Assembly (NCBI RefSeq): GCF_000003815.2
Contig: NC_049990.1
Location: 22,544,623 to 22,590,407 of the forward strand
Reading direction: 5' to 3'
DNA length: 45,785 nt
DNA from: Branchiostoma floridae
Lineage: Eukaryota > Chordata > Leptocardii > Amphioxiformes > Branchiostomatidae
In this document: piece after piece, positions 12,346 through 23,700 of the stretch
Position numbering within the stretch: position 1 is the stretch's first letter
Layout of the letters: each line of letters opens with the position of its first letter
Notes under the pieces: model-generated
The model's input: the letters and a program-made list of their open reading frames with translations, nothing else
Told to the model about the DNA's origin: nothing
Databases searched by the model: none
Position numbers and translations under genes: made by a program

Positions 12346-12690
12346 ATTATTTAGATAGAATAGAGGACGAACGCCATTTTGTATTAGAGTGTAGATTGTA
12401 TACAATAGAGAGAAATGAACTGTATAAGGTTATACAAAACCAATTTCCTTATTTCATATGCCTAAGTTCTGTAGAAAAATTCATATTCCTAATGCAACTA
12501 GACAAACCATCGATCATAAAACATATCTGCTCTTTTATCTCTACTAAAACAGAAAAGCGAGAAGAAGTTGAATTTATCTAGCAATAGTCTCATATTATAT
12601 CTGCGAACTGTATCTTTTCAACATGTGTTGTTGTGACCTGTACTTAGCCCGGTGTGGCAAAAATATGCAATTCATTCATTTTTCCATCCT
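12346..12690 (+). mobile_element. 3' end fragment of a non-LTR retrotransposon
   Basis: The frame ending at the stop before 12582 reads RIEDERHFVLECRLYTIERN and then LYKVIQNQFPYF. The ED-E-HF-LEC-LY-ER pattern is the usual C-terminal region of ORF2 in L2/CR1-like LINEs. It is followed by a tail containing GTGTGGCAAAAATATGCAAT and an ATTC-rich end near 12670. The 5' part is missing, the normal result of 5' truncation. Confidence 0.65.
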
Positions 12691-12991
12691 GTGCATGCAA
12701 GCCTTATACACTGGGAAGCCTGGAAACATATCCTGTGATCAAGTTCAAGGAACTGAAACTTGGATTTGCGTGCGGAAGAATAAGTCGCAACTGACTTCAT
12801 ATCATTCCGCACAATGTTTCCCATGAGATTAATTACCGTTACAAAGATGAACTGGCGTCATGCAATTCCAAAACTAGTCGTTTGAGGCCCGATCTTATGT
12901 AACTTCCCGAGTGCAAGAGCTATCTAATCTAACACACTAAAACCGTGGCCACATAGCTTGTTCAGAACACGAGATATCAAAACCGGAAGTT

Positions 12992-13161
12992 CCACTGCAG
13001 TATCAAGAGAAGACGCTGGGGGCCCAAATTCTAATCATTTTTAGTTTTTGTCATAGCCCACCAACACACCAAGTATGAAACCAATCCATCCAGCCGTTCT
13101 TGGGTTATCTTGTTCACCAACAGACAGACAGACAAACGTTGCTGAAAATATAACCTCCATG
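12992..13161 (-). mobile_element. Truncated copy of the hairpin/TIR element family
   Basis: The minus strand carries the shared core AACGGCTGGATGGATTGG, a GGGCCCCCAGCGTC segment matching the GGGCCCCCTAGCGGC of the copy at 40002, and the terminal ATAACCTCCATG. The hairpin partner and the other end are missing. Confidence 0.6.
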
Positions 13162-13164
13162 ACA

Positions 13165-14770
13165 ACTTCTTCTTAAACACCCACAAATAGCCCCGCAAGG
13201 GGCAACATAGGGGTGGCTATACTTCACGGAGATAAAAGAATACTCTATGACAGCGTCACAAAAGGCGTAACGGTTACGACGTATCTAACGTTATACAATA
13301 AACGTTGTTTTTGCAAGCACCTGAACGTCTCAGGATAGGTCGCCATCTATATGACACTTGTCATTTACATAATGGTTAAGCTAGTAAATAGATATTAATA
13401 TTATTCTTATTTACTATCTAAGAGATAACTGTAAAAATGCGATAGGTTTGCAAACCTTCAGTTACTTAAAGTAGATATATGGTGTACAAAGAAGGACAGT
13501 TCGTGTTCAAGTAGCCACGTCGCCTTACTTAAAGAGGCTCCAAAGCCCTTAAAGGCGCGTTTGGAAAAGATAGAGAATTGATCAAGCAAAAAGGTAGAGT
13601 ACCTTATATTTTTGTTCAAATTCGTCCTATGTCTTGTATTGTCATCGGTTTTATTGTTGGTAGTACGCTGTATGCAACCTGGGTGTTCCTCGTCAAGAGT
13701 TGTTGAGGACTATTCTGGCGCAATAGTGTAGCTTCATGCAATTGCAACTTTCTCAATGTACCAGTAATCACTGAGCGTGTTGCGAAATCTTAAACGTCAA
13801 AAATTACCCAAATGTCCATGATTTGTGGCTTGTAAGTAAATTTGTGAAGTCTGGAGTTTACTTCATGTCATCTCTGGGCCAAAGTTGTGTGTATCGGCGG
13901 GTTCTTAGGGCCGCACGTGCACAGACCCCACGGGTCGATGGAGTCAAGAGCATCTTGGGAACACGCACGGTAAGGCTGACGTTACATTTCCAAACCGGGA
14001 CCCGGCCGGGCTGTTTGTGGAAGCGAAAAATAGAAATATATACGTAAAAATATACACAAATAATGCCAATGTGCAATGGCTATTCTCTTTACGTTTTGTG
14101 TAGTTTGGTGTCTTTTATATCATACGTTTCGTTCCCGAAAGCTGCCCGACCGAGCCCCGGCTTGGAAATGTAATGTATGCCCCGGCCTAAGCTTGTGGTT
14201 TTCGTGATCTTGTCTAATAGTGCGATATTTACTCAGGCCAAAGGTCCCAGGTGTGTGTACCTATCTTTTCGGTGCGTATGTGCACTAAGCCACGTGGGTC
14301 GACTATGTCAAACTTCACAAGTCTGAAGAACCGTCTTTTCGGTCATTGACCTCAAAGTCTTGGTTGTGGCATGTTGACCTGAGGTCATGAAACGGTTACG
14401 TTATATCATGATGGGCAACTTACGCCGTATCAAATTTGACGGTATAACAAATCCATAAGATATAAAAAAAGGCAACTTACAAGTCCCTTTTTTTAGGCTA
14501 ACCCAGCACAAGCTTTTGTAATTGTAAACTCATAGAATTTCAAATTGTATATTCAAATTTGTAATTGCAAATTCATAGAATTAATAACATAAAGTCTAAC
14601 TGTCCGCGCAAAGGCTTGCTCAGTGAGAATCTATATTACGCGATTATATTATCAGTTGGGTATTGTATCGGAAGCATGTAAACAAGATGTTACTAGTTAG
14701 TTAGTTACCTCGAATTGTTATTGTTATGCCGTAAGTTCCCTATCATCTATCTGACTACTTTTTTTTGCAT
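13165..14770. other. No supported gene
   Basis: AT-rich, with short ORFs only. No repeat boundary, exon series or RNA gene could be supported. Confidence 0.3.
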
Positions 14771-14773
14771 CAG

Positions 14774-15087
14774 CTACCACCACTATCGCTCCCATACCCA
14801 CCACCTGCACTAGTAGCGCCCCCTTACTTATCATAAACGAACTGAACTCCGACGACCCGGACGACACAGAGTTCATCGAACTCCATAACCTGGAGACCCG
14901 CACTGTTCCGCTCGACAACGTCAACGTAGTGCTCTTCAACGGCGATTGGAGAAACGCGGCCTATGACGTCATTTACCTGTCGGGCATGTCCGTGGCGCCT
15001 CGTGGGTACTTCGTCATCGGATCGGCAATTGTCGTGCCCTCGCCGGACTTCGTCCTTCCCGCCGCTTCCCAAAATGGGCAAATTTAA
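14774..15087 (+). pseudogene. Isolated LTD-module fragment
   Basis: After a T-rich tract and CAG there is an open frame with a Thr/Pro linker, LLIINELNSDDPDD, TEFIELHNLE, VNVVLFNGDW, AYDVIYLSG, APRGYFVIGSA and PSPDFVLPA. This is the first two thirds of an LTD module like those of the gene at 1-4516, but on the opposite strand and about 10 kb away. The frame reaches QNG, where functional modules continue PDAVAL, and then stops (TAA at 15085). Residues just before QNG are also missing relative to the intact modules. It could be a decayed copy or an orphan exon; no downstream partner exon was found. Confidence 0.6.
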
Positions 15088-15482
15088 ATGCACTCGAACA
15101 TGTAGCCAATCAACTCGAAGTCATCTTTAGATGTTGACTTATTTTCATGCCACGTGCGCTTATGTCAGTTTGACTTGATTGTTGTTCAGCACCAAGGACA
15201 AGGGTTATGCCCTGTAACGTTAGATAGGCTGACGCATATCTCAGATGAAAAAGTGCAATTTTAACATGTTGATCTATTAAACAAATGATGTATTTTATAT
15301 GACAAAGCACACGCCACCTTCTTGTCGGATTCAGTGAAGTTATCTAACTCGATTATTGAAGGCAGGGCAGTTGTGACAAGTAACGTTATACTAAAGCATG
15401 TGGAAAATGTTAGATTACTTAGAATGGTTAGTTCCCCCCTCACCAATGGAACAGTCCACGTATGCGGACTGGGGCTGGTAGT

Positions 15483-16260
15483 TATCTCCATGAAAAATGG
15501 AGATATAGTTTTGAGTGTGTCTGTGTGTGTGTCTGTGTGTGTGTGTGTGTGTGTGTCTGTGTGTGTGTCTGTGTGTCCGGATTTTGTAGTGAGCATAACT
15601 CAAGAACCTCTGGACGGATTACGATGATATTTGGTTTGTGGGTAGGTGTTGGGAAGACAAAGGTCAAGATCAATTTTGGGCCCCCTGGTATTTGACCTTG
15701 GTACTGCAGCAGAAAGTCATTTTTTGGATCTTTTGAACTGGATGTGCTATGGTCCTGTTATTTGGATGGCAGATAGCTTGTGACATAAGGGATATCTGGT
15801 GTATATTTGGTTCCCCTAGCAGGTTGCTCTGGAACTGCAGGGGCATTTTTGTCAAAATCTTCTAAGGACGATAACTGAAGAAGGGAATGACAAATTTACA
15901 TGATATTTGGTATGTAGGTAGCTTAGACAGAGATGTACATCATGAAATGCAAATTATGCAAACTGGCACTTAATTTGCATATTTAATGAGGAAAATCTGT
16001 ATTTGCAGTGTTTCCTTTACAGAACTCAGATACATGCAATATATGTAGTTTGGGGCAGGTGGAACATTATCAGATACCTAATATGCAAATAAGTCCCTAA
16101 TTTGCATAATTAATGCAAAAGTGCCATAATTTATCGATGTGGTAAATGCTTGGACAATCAACATTGTAACCAGCGTAGGTTACTTACAGGTGTACATTAC
16201 TTAGCATAGATTATGCAAATGTGGAAGTCATTTACATAATCAGACTATTTCATGGAGATA
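15483..16260 (+). mobile_element. Non-autonomous hairpin/TIR element with TCTCCATGAAA ends
   Basis: The element begins TATCTCCATGAAA and ends TTTCATGGAGATA. Directly inside the left end ATGGAGATA forms a hairpin. A GT microsatellite follows (about 15514-15576), then the shared core CATAACTCAAGAACCTCTGG and a body with GGGCCCCCTGG and repeated ATTTGCATA/TATGCAAA motifs. It has the same architecture as the elements at 40002 and, inverted, 9041, but slightly different terminal sequence. No transposase frame is present. Confidence 0.65.
15514..15576. repeat. (GT)n microsatellite
   Basis: GT/TGTC dinucleotide run immediately inside the hairpin end of the element starting at 15483. Confidence 0.9.
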
Positions 16261-16386
16261 TGAGGTCTACGAACTCTTGTTTGGTAAGAGCTGACTCACG
16301 AATACACGCGGTTCTACTACGTCTCTGTGTGTGTCACAATATTCCCTAGCAGCAGAGGGATAGAAGCCGGGTTAACAGAAAATGCC

Positions 16387-16908
16387 ATGGAAAACATGGC
16401 TATCCCTAAGTCCCTACACGCGGGCTTACCTGGTCGGCAGGTGGAGAGGGCGCCTACCACAAAGTCATCGCAGGCATCCCGACGTCGTGGCTACTCGAGT
16501 GACTCTAGGGCTCTAGCCCGACCGCAGTCCACCTCAGCTGGTGGCCACAGTGACCTTGACTCTGAGGGCTTCCGCCTGGTGCAGAGAAAGAAGAAGAGGT
16601 CCAGGGCAGTGGTGGGTACGGCGGTGTCGTCCAGTCTGTCTGCGGTTAAGTCAAGACCAGCGGAGATCTTTGTGACACGCCTTGAACCGGACACACTGAC
16701 TCAGGATGTTGAAAGGTACTTGACTGATAACTTGTCGCAGAAATGCGCAGTGTCCTGTTCTAAACTGACCACAAAATACGATGGGTATTCTTCGTTCCGT
16801 GTCTCTGTTGACTACAATGCTCTGTCGGAAGTCCTGTCCCCATCTTTCTGGCCATGTGGGATCCTAGTGCGCCGGTTTCACAGTAGGCGACGCTCTTCCA
16901 CTTCTTAA
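16387..16908 (+). CDS. LINE ORF1 protein
   Basis: The first in-frame ATG is at 16387; the frame is open upstream to 16327. The product is about 173 residues. Its basic, Ser-rich N-terminal part (RKKKRSR) fits nucleic-acid binding. A folded C-terminal part reads FVTRLEPDTLTQDVERYL, then KLTTKYDGYSSFRVSV, then WPCGILVRRF. This pattern is typical of ORF1 products of CR1-like LINEs, where an RRM-like or related domain packages the RNA; no zinc knuckle is seen. The stop is followed by two bases and then the ORF2 start, suggesting coupled reinitiation. Identification rests on motif style and on ORF2 next to it. Confidence 0.7.
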   Translation: MENMAIPKSLHAGLPGRQVERAPTTKSSQASRRRGYSSDSRALARPQSTSAGGHSDLDSEGFRLVQRKKKRSRAVVGTAVSSSLSAVKSRPAEIFVTRLEPDTLTQDVERYLTDNLSQKCAVSCSKLTTKYDGYSSFRVSVDYNALSEVLSPSFWPCGILVRRFHSRRRSSTS

Positions 16909-16910
16909 CT

Positions 16911-18246
16911 ATGGAACAGATAAGTAAACTGAATGTTGTATCATACAACTGTCGATCTGTCAAAAACTCTTTACAAACTGTGAAGGACCTATGCGTTACC
17001 GCCGATGTTATTTTGCTACAAGAACACTGGCTTTTGCCAGACGATTTATCATATCTATCTAACATAGATGGAAACTTCCTTGCCTATGGTACTTCCCCTA
17101 TAGATATGAGTGAAGGTCTGATTCACGGCCGACCCTACGGCGGCGTGGCTGTCCTTTGGCGGAAATCAATTGGTGCATTTGTCAATATCGACGACCTCAA
17201 TGATGATCGCATTTTAGCTTTAAGAATTAATTCTGATGGCAAAGAGCTTCTGTTTATCTGTGTGGACATGCCAACGGAATCTCATAATCACACCGAGATT
17301 TTTATGGAGAAACTTGGTAAAATAGAATCCTTCATAGATGAGTCTGGCATACCTAATGTACTAATTATGGGTGACTTCAATACACGGCCAGACGGAACGC
17401 TTGCTCCTCTATTGTATAATTTTTGTCTTGATGGCAACCTTCATATTAGTGACTTAGAGATGCTTCCTGAGGACACCTTTAGTTACCTCAGCGACGCGCA
17501 TAGATCTACATCGTGGTTAGACCATTGTGTTTGCTCTGATTCTGTGCACCAGTGTATTTCTGAAATGTGTGTACTTTATGTTTTTGTGTCTTCCGACCAT
17601 TTCCCCCTTCGAGCTACATTGGACTGGTCCACAGTCCCTGTGTTTACAAACACAGCTGACGATGTGGACTCTCCAGCCAGTAGATTCAATTGGGAACGTG
17701 CGTCTAATGATGTTCTGTTGCAGTATCACACCGGTGCTGAAAACCTTTTCTCTGAAGTTATGCTTCCAATTGAAGCAATCAGATGTGCTGACCAGAACTG
17801 CAGGGACGAACATCACAGGGAGTCTCTTGACAGTTTTTCATATGAGATAACTAAAAAACTACAGGAAGCTTCAAAAACGTCTCTTCCTGGTAGAAAACGC
17901 ACTGTATCCCACTTGATTCCTGGTTGGAACGAAGTAGTTAAGGAATATCATAGTGCTGCTCGAGATGCTTTCACTCTGTGGCGGGAAAATGGTCGGCCTA
18001 GACACGGAGCCATCTGGGAGCTTCTACGAAAATCAAGGGCGAAATTTAAATACTCCCTTAGGCAATGCCGCCGTTTCGAGGCTCAACACCGGGCCAATGC
18101 GTTGGCAACGTGTTTACATAAGGGGGATAGTAGGGGCTTCTGGTCTGCCCTTCGCTCCCAGAATGGCTCCAAATCTAGCATACCTTGTACAATTGATGGC
18201 CATTCGGGTGCATCCGATATTGCTAACATGTGGAAGAACCACTATA
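16911..18246 (+). pseudogene. LINE ORF2, endonuclease half
   Basis: The frame starts at ATG 16911 and encodes an apurinic/apyrimidinic-type endonuclease in about the first 235 residues. The usual catalytic elements are visible in order: SYNCRS (Asn), LLQEHW (Glu), GRPYGGVAVLW, MGDFNTRPDG (Asp/Asn), TSWLDHCVC and SSDHFPL (terminal Asp-His). A linker with a basic stretch follows (LPGRKRT) and leads towards the RT domain. All catalytic residues appear intact, so this half looks young. At 18246 the frame runs into the inserted MITE and stops at 18320. In a functional LINE this enzyme nicks target DNA for target-primed reverse transcription. Confidence 0.85.
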
Positions 18247-18639
18247 CACCTTTCTCACGCGGCGGCCATGATAGATCGAAGAAGAGGTCAATGAGGCAAA
18301 CAGACAAAGCTTATTTCTAAAATCAGGTCCCATTTAGTTTTCCCCAAAACCACACAAATTTTCATGATATAAGATAGAATAATAAATATTACAAGAAGTG
18401 TTTCGCACCGAAAGATGTAGCAATTTAGAGTAGTGTAGACTGACCCCATAGTCCCTTAAGAGATGCAAAATAAAAACATAATAATGCAAATTTTTAACGA
18501 ATTTGCAGCCATTCACATATTGGTCGATTTCCTAATTGTCAGGCTACCATTGGTCGAACTGCTAATTATGATGGACAGCCTTTTGTTTGCCACATTGAAC
18601 TCGTTTTAGATCTATCATGGCCGCCGCGTGACAAAGGTG
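18247..18639. mobile_element. 393 bp MITE inserted in LINE ORF2
   Basis: The left end begins CACCTTTCTCACGCGGCGGC and continues to GATC at 18277. The right end, read inverted from 18639 to 18609, matches over 31 bases with one mismatch. TATA is present on both sides (18243-18246 and 18640-18643), so the target duplication is TATA, or TA if the outer TA belongs to the terminal repeat. Removing the element plus one TATA joins the endonuclease frame exactly to the RT frame (WKNHY/SALLNSV). The interior is AT-rich and has no transposase. Confidence 0.85.
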
Positions 18640-18643
18640 TATA

Positions 18644-19818
18644 GCGCACTGTTAAACTCCGTCAATTCTACCGCATATAAGTCACATGTAAACAGCACTA
18701 TTCAATCAGGTGTCTCTGACAATCCTGGAATGTCCGTTACTGTTAATGAAATATGTGACGCCATCAATGAGCTGCCCAATGGTAAAGCATGTGATGCTAA
18801 TTGTATTTCTGCAGAGCACCTGAAGTATGCAGGTCCCCGGCTGCATGCGCTACTGTCATTGTTGTTTTCTGCAATGCTCAGACATGGTTATGTTCCACCT
18901 AGGTTACTTAACACTGTTCTCATTCCGATCGTTAAGAAGAAAAATGGCAATGTGACTGACAAAGACAACTATCGCCCGATAGCGGTCTCCAGTCCGATAT
19001 GCAAAGTTCTTGAAAGATTGCTTTTAAAGCGTCTAGATGAATTTTTACACTCTCCGGATAACCAGTTTGGTTTTAAAAAACAGCATGGCACAGACCTTTG
19101 TGTGTTTGCCTTGAAGGAGGTAATCCGTTACTACCAGAAACGGGGCTCTCCTGTATTTGTGGCCTTCCTAGACGCCTCTAAGGCCTTCGATCGTGTTAAT
19201 CACTGGCTGTTATTTAAGAAAATGATCGACAGAAATGTACCACTTTACTTGATACGTTTACTTGTAGCCTGGTACAATGTTTTGACCTTTAGAGTACGTT
19301 GGGGCAATGTCCTTTCTGACAACTTTACTGCCACTAACGGAGTGCCACAAGGTAGCCTGATATCTCCTTTTCTGTTCAACGTCTATGTCTCTGACCTGAG
19401 TGTTGAGCTGAATTGCTCTGGTGTTGGTTGCTACATCGGAAATGTCATTGTGAACCATCTGTTATACGCTGATGATATATGTATTATCTGCCCATCTGTT
19501 AAAGGTCTGCAAAAGCTAATGTCTTTATGTGGGCGTTTTGGCTCTGAAAACCATATAGTGTTCAGCAAAAGCAAGAGCCAATGTGTATATTTTCCATGTG
19601 GTAGATTCAAATTGCACGGACCGCCTCCTTCAGTCACCCTTTATGGCACGAAATTGCAGTACGTTACATCTGTGAACTATCTGGGTAACCAGATTACCTC
19701 TGACCTGTCTGATGATGAGTCAATTCGCTATCATGTCAGAGGGTTCTATACCAAAGCCAATTCCTTGATACGAAAATTCCGATTCGCCTCCTCCTGGAGT
19801 GAAGCGCGTCCTTTTTGA
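18644..19818 (+). pseudogene. LINE ORF2, reverse transcriptase half
   Basis: After the MITE the frame resumes with SALLNSVNS and encodes a non-LTR reverse transcriptase. Visible RT blocks, in order, are NYRPIAVSSPICKVLERLL, NQFGFKKQHGTDL, FLDASKAFDRVNH, NGVPQGSLISPFLFNVY and the catalytic LLYADDICII. The thumb region follows (LQKLM, SKSKSQCVYF, VNYLGNQIT). Catalytic aspartates are preserved. The frame stops at 19818 by frameshift; the expected continuation (VKRVLFDACCSSIYCAQLW) is in another frame. Confidence 0.85.
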
Positions 19819-20118
19819 TGCATGTTGTTCCTCGATATATTGCGCTCAGCTATGGTGTCAGTATAACTTGGGTACGATTCGCAGGCTACGCGTAGCCTAT
19901 AACAATGCTCTTAGGATTGTGTTAGTGCCAGCCAAATGTTTGTGACACATGGGATTGATACTTTTGTAGCTAGAAGGAGAAAACTAACGCATGCTTTTGT
20001 ACAGCGCATCGCCACATCAAAAAACAACATTATCTCCCGGTTATACCACTCAGATGCTTTCTTCCATAGCAAATTCTGGACACACTATGTGAATCTTGTT
20101 TTCAAAAGCCCTGGCTAA
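19805..20118 (+). pseudogene. Frameshifted C-terminal remnant of LINE ORF2
   Basis: After the first frameshift near 19805 the frame reads CCSSIYCAQLW, then VAYNNALRI. A second shift near 19940 leads to MFVTHGIDTFVARRRKLTHA and ends at the stop before 20119. NALR and the HGI-F-ARR patterns fit the C-terminus of CR1-like ORF2 proteins. Confidence 0.65.
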
Positions 20119-20319
20119 TTTTTAAATTAAAAATTAAAACTTTTTTTATTGTACATAAAGTGTATGTGTGTTGTTGTATTGTATGTTTTTATGTGATATG
20201 GGCCAAGAGCCTGAAATAAAGTTGAAATGAAATGAAATGATTCATTCATTCACGCAATAATTCTCTTCAATAGCATATGCTACAGCCATGCAGGCCAGGG
20301 ATGAATGGCACCACTTGAA

Positions 20320-20710
20320 TTGGTTCTTGTTCAGCACCAAGGACAGGGATCATCAGCATCATATCTTGCCGCTCCAAAACCCAATCCAACAGCGGGCCAC
20401 CTCTCTCAGATCACTGTCTGAACAGCTGGGGCCGAGCTCACAGTGTTGCATCAGGTGTTGTTGTTTGTGGTTCGTCTCCACATGGACAAGCTGCACTTGT
20501 GGATTTGCCGCATTTCAGCATGTTATCACCGGTTTTTCCCACCTTTGACCTGGCTCTATTTAGAGTCATGCGGCCAAATAAATGTGATATCTTTAGACGT
20601 TGCTTCATGCAACAGGTCTCTCTTCCACAGCATACTAGTCACGTAGATGTCAGGACCAAATGCAGGCATTGTACGATTCTTGTTCAGCACCAAGGACAGG
20701 ACTAATACCA
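20320..20710 (-). mobile_element. Decayed 3' end of another LINE
   Basis: On the minus strand a decayed frame contains CPCGDEPQT and, after a shift, HLMQHCELGPSC, DLREVARCW and then a stop. The C-x-CG...QT-HL-HC pattern is the zinc-knuckle-like end of many LINE ORF2 proteins. The tail sequence CCTTGGTGCTGAACAAGAA occurs at both borders (20325-20350 and 20675-20700), and a related piece occurs at 15180-15205. This suggests tandem or nested copies of the same 3' end. Confidence 0.5.
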
Positions 20711-20719
20711 TGTACGATG

Positions 20720-23700
20720 TCATAAGGCATGCAGTGCTTTCATTTTACACTTTATCAATAGAAGGAACTATAGAAATGAACACACAATCACACACATTTT
20801 GATTGTGATCAAGTCTCTTCCATTGCAAATCATTTAATAAATTTTTTTGCCACAGATTCAGCCAAAACCAGTACATTTCTAGTATAAATAAATGACTACC
20901 ACTGGCCTCTACACATCCGGTAGCTACAAAGCAGCAGTTCCTTTAAACTATATCCTCATTACATACATGTAAGCTTCAGTTGCAGCTCTAGCTATTTAAA
21001 CAGTGACACATTTCAATTATCAAATTTCATTGGGACCTTGCAGCAGTCCAGATCACATTGCAAAGTAAGGATTAATTTGATTACCAGCTTGATGGGTACA
21101 ATGCTGGTTCATCTTTATCCGCGTGGTAACCTATATCCATTGTTTTAAATTATTGAGTTGATGGAGTAGTTCAGAGCAGCACTATTTTCAAAATGTTGCG
21201 GACTGAAACTAACGTACATCAACTTCATATCCCTAAATACTGATTTTGGAAACAAGACATAGGCTACCACAAAGATAAACTATCATTACCAACACACTTA
21301 ATGCATTTTCAAAGTCATTTGTATCAATAGGTTCATTTGTAAAGCTTTCCTCGTAGCAGTCTCGGTTATTTTGTCACATCAACTCAAACCCACTCCAATA
21401 TCTAACACATGGATAGTATTCACTTTGCTCAAGGCCCAGCTTAACTACACAAAGTAGTGTTTCACCTCCAAGCCCATCAACCTTTACTTCTCATTTTCCT
21501 TTGTAAATTGTTGTTCATGCTAGCACCATCAATTTCTACAGAATTGTCTTGTTTTAACTAAAAAATTTTAGTGAGCAAAACGAGAGAAAAAATCTTTGTT
21601 TCTGTGTAATATTTATGCATAGAAGAACAGAGAGTACCAAGTGTGCCATGAAAAAGGAGGTGGCAAGATATGTGCTGTACTTATGGAGGAGGCTTTGCGA
21701 CATTGTATTCATTAGGTTTGGTAAAAACCTAAAGTAATGCTTAATAACGACAAGATGTCAAAGACTAAATTGTCTAATTAACATAAAATCCTATTGTGGG
21801 AGTGTTATCATACTTCAACTTCTAGACTCAAGTGAAAACTTTCAAGACCTCCGTTTACAACATTTATTAACTATTCATTTTGCGTAACATTGGAAATGGG
21901 TACAAATATATGCCTAGGTCTGTAGTACACATATTGCATTTTCTTGTAATTTAATTTCTCCACTAAAGGAAAAGACCATTAAATCCAATTTAGTATAATG
22001 CCAGGAGCGTGTAGGATACTAAAAATGCCATACAATCTGAATAACTAGCAGCAAATTAAGCTATAGACAATGTAACCTCAAAGTGTTCAATTATGGATTA
22101 TACATATATTATGACAGCATAAGAATATACATAAAAATCATCACTTTCAGAAAAGCCATAGCCTACCTATTTATCAATATTGATAAACCTCCACTGACAA
22201 ATCCACCAACTAAAGAGATTAATGTGATGGCTCTTAAAGATAATCATATCTTATTGTTCATTTATATTGAATTTCTCAAATTAGTCAGTTTGGTGTGTTT
22301 TCTTACGTAATTACGTTTACTTCTTCCGTTTTCTTATCTTCTTCAGTTGTGACATCCTCTTCATCAAGAGTTTAAAGTATAAACATTTTCTTTAAGTTCT
22401 ATGTTTCTTGCTTCTCAAATAGAGCAAAATCAATTATTGGTTTATCATTCTCATTTCAGTTGACAAAAGAGTATTGTATGAATAGAACTTATGCCTAAAG
22501 GCAGAAAAAATATAATACAGTAGATGTATGGAATTGCCAATATCTTCCCCTATGAAATTCATAAGAATTTAATTCTGATCTTATAATATACATCATGATG
22601 TTAATTTGTCAACAAAGGACAGGGAAGATGTACAAAAATATTCATACTAGGCATATTTCAAGTGTTTCATTTTTCCTCTTGGACGTGGGCTCTGAGTGTT
22701 TTTCTTCTTCTTGTACAAACACTTTCTCAGGGCAGCAATGGAAGAATTGATATTAAGAAGCTACACAGAATATATATTGTAGGAGAAGTAGTAATACTGG
22801 CCAGTTGTTTCATTTGTACATTTACACACTATATATGGGGTTACTAAAATATTGAGTCAACAATACTGATAATTATACATGCACAAAATGAGGATTGTGA
22901 GACACTAAATGTAGCACTAGTCATTTTAATTATTGATGGCAAAATGTTCACTACTTTACCCCAAGAAGTGCGGTATTGTTTTCAGCTTGTATGTAATTCA
23001 GAATACACAAATAATGCAGTATTGCCATACATTTTCAGTGCTGTTTTTCTAATCTGCCATCACTGCTTGCCTTGTTGTACTTAAATGTGTAACATTTAGG
23101 CTATCTATTGAGCACCATTGGATCATCACTTCAGTATCATGCAAAAGACAGTACAGTATAAAAGCCCTGATGTTGAGTGTGGGCTGAAATATTCTCTGCA
23201 AAGTTGTGTAGGAAAGAAAAACCTGAGTGTTGAGACTATTGGTACTATGAATGTTTGGATGGTAATCAGCTTGCAACACCATTCTTAACCCATTACACAT
23301 AATATGCCATGGTTACCCTATTGGATAATTCTCAAGTTGTCTGTTTCTTTGCAAGTATTGAGCAAGGATGCCCAAGACTGAGGACATTTGTTCATGAGAG
23401 TGTGACAAGAAATTGTTCCTATTCTCATAGAATAATAATGCCAGTGACAGTAGACAGAGTCAGATTAGAATAACATATGAAAATAAAGCCTGCCAGGGAA
23501 TTTTAGTAATAAGGAAGCTCTTTTGCCTTCAGGACCAGTTGTTTGGAAGGTAAAATCTTAAAACGTCATAACGATTGTAGGGAAGCCCCCTATATAGACC
23601 CATAGCCCATTTCAGATGAAATGTACACACGGATGCATAACAAATAGTACAGCCACTCTCTTATTGGCTGAACTACTAACTTTGATTGACAGCTGGGATC

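Larger units (their letters stand above)
16327..20240 (+). mobile_element. Nearly complete CR1/L2-type LINE, interrupted by a MITE and frameshifted
   Basis: Two ORFs in tandem (ORF1, then ORF2 with APE endonuclease and reverse transcriptase) are followed by a 3' end containing GGGCCAAGAGCCTGAAATAAA and a short GAAAT tandem tail at about 20222-20240. The endonuclease-before-RT order and short 3' repeats instead of poly(A) are typical of the CR1/L2/jockey side of the non-LTR tree. The exact 5' end is uncertain; anything between 16261 and 16387 fits. Both a MITE insertion (18247-18639) and at least two frameshifts near the C-terminus make this copy non-functional. Confidence 0.85.

Noticed and set aside
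11955-12405. Possible minus-strand exon (GDCKQLDKSRMFGCRYRKRK)
   Set aside because: Overlapping frames are equally open, no family recognised, and no paired splice sites found.
15261-15695. Several His/Thr- or Val/Cys-rich frames
   Set aside because: Translations of the GT microsatellite inside a transposable element.
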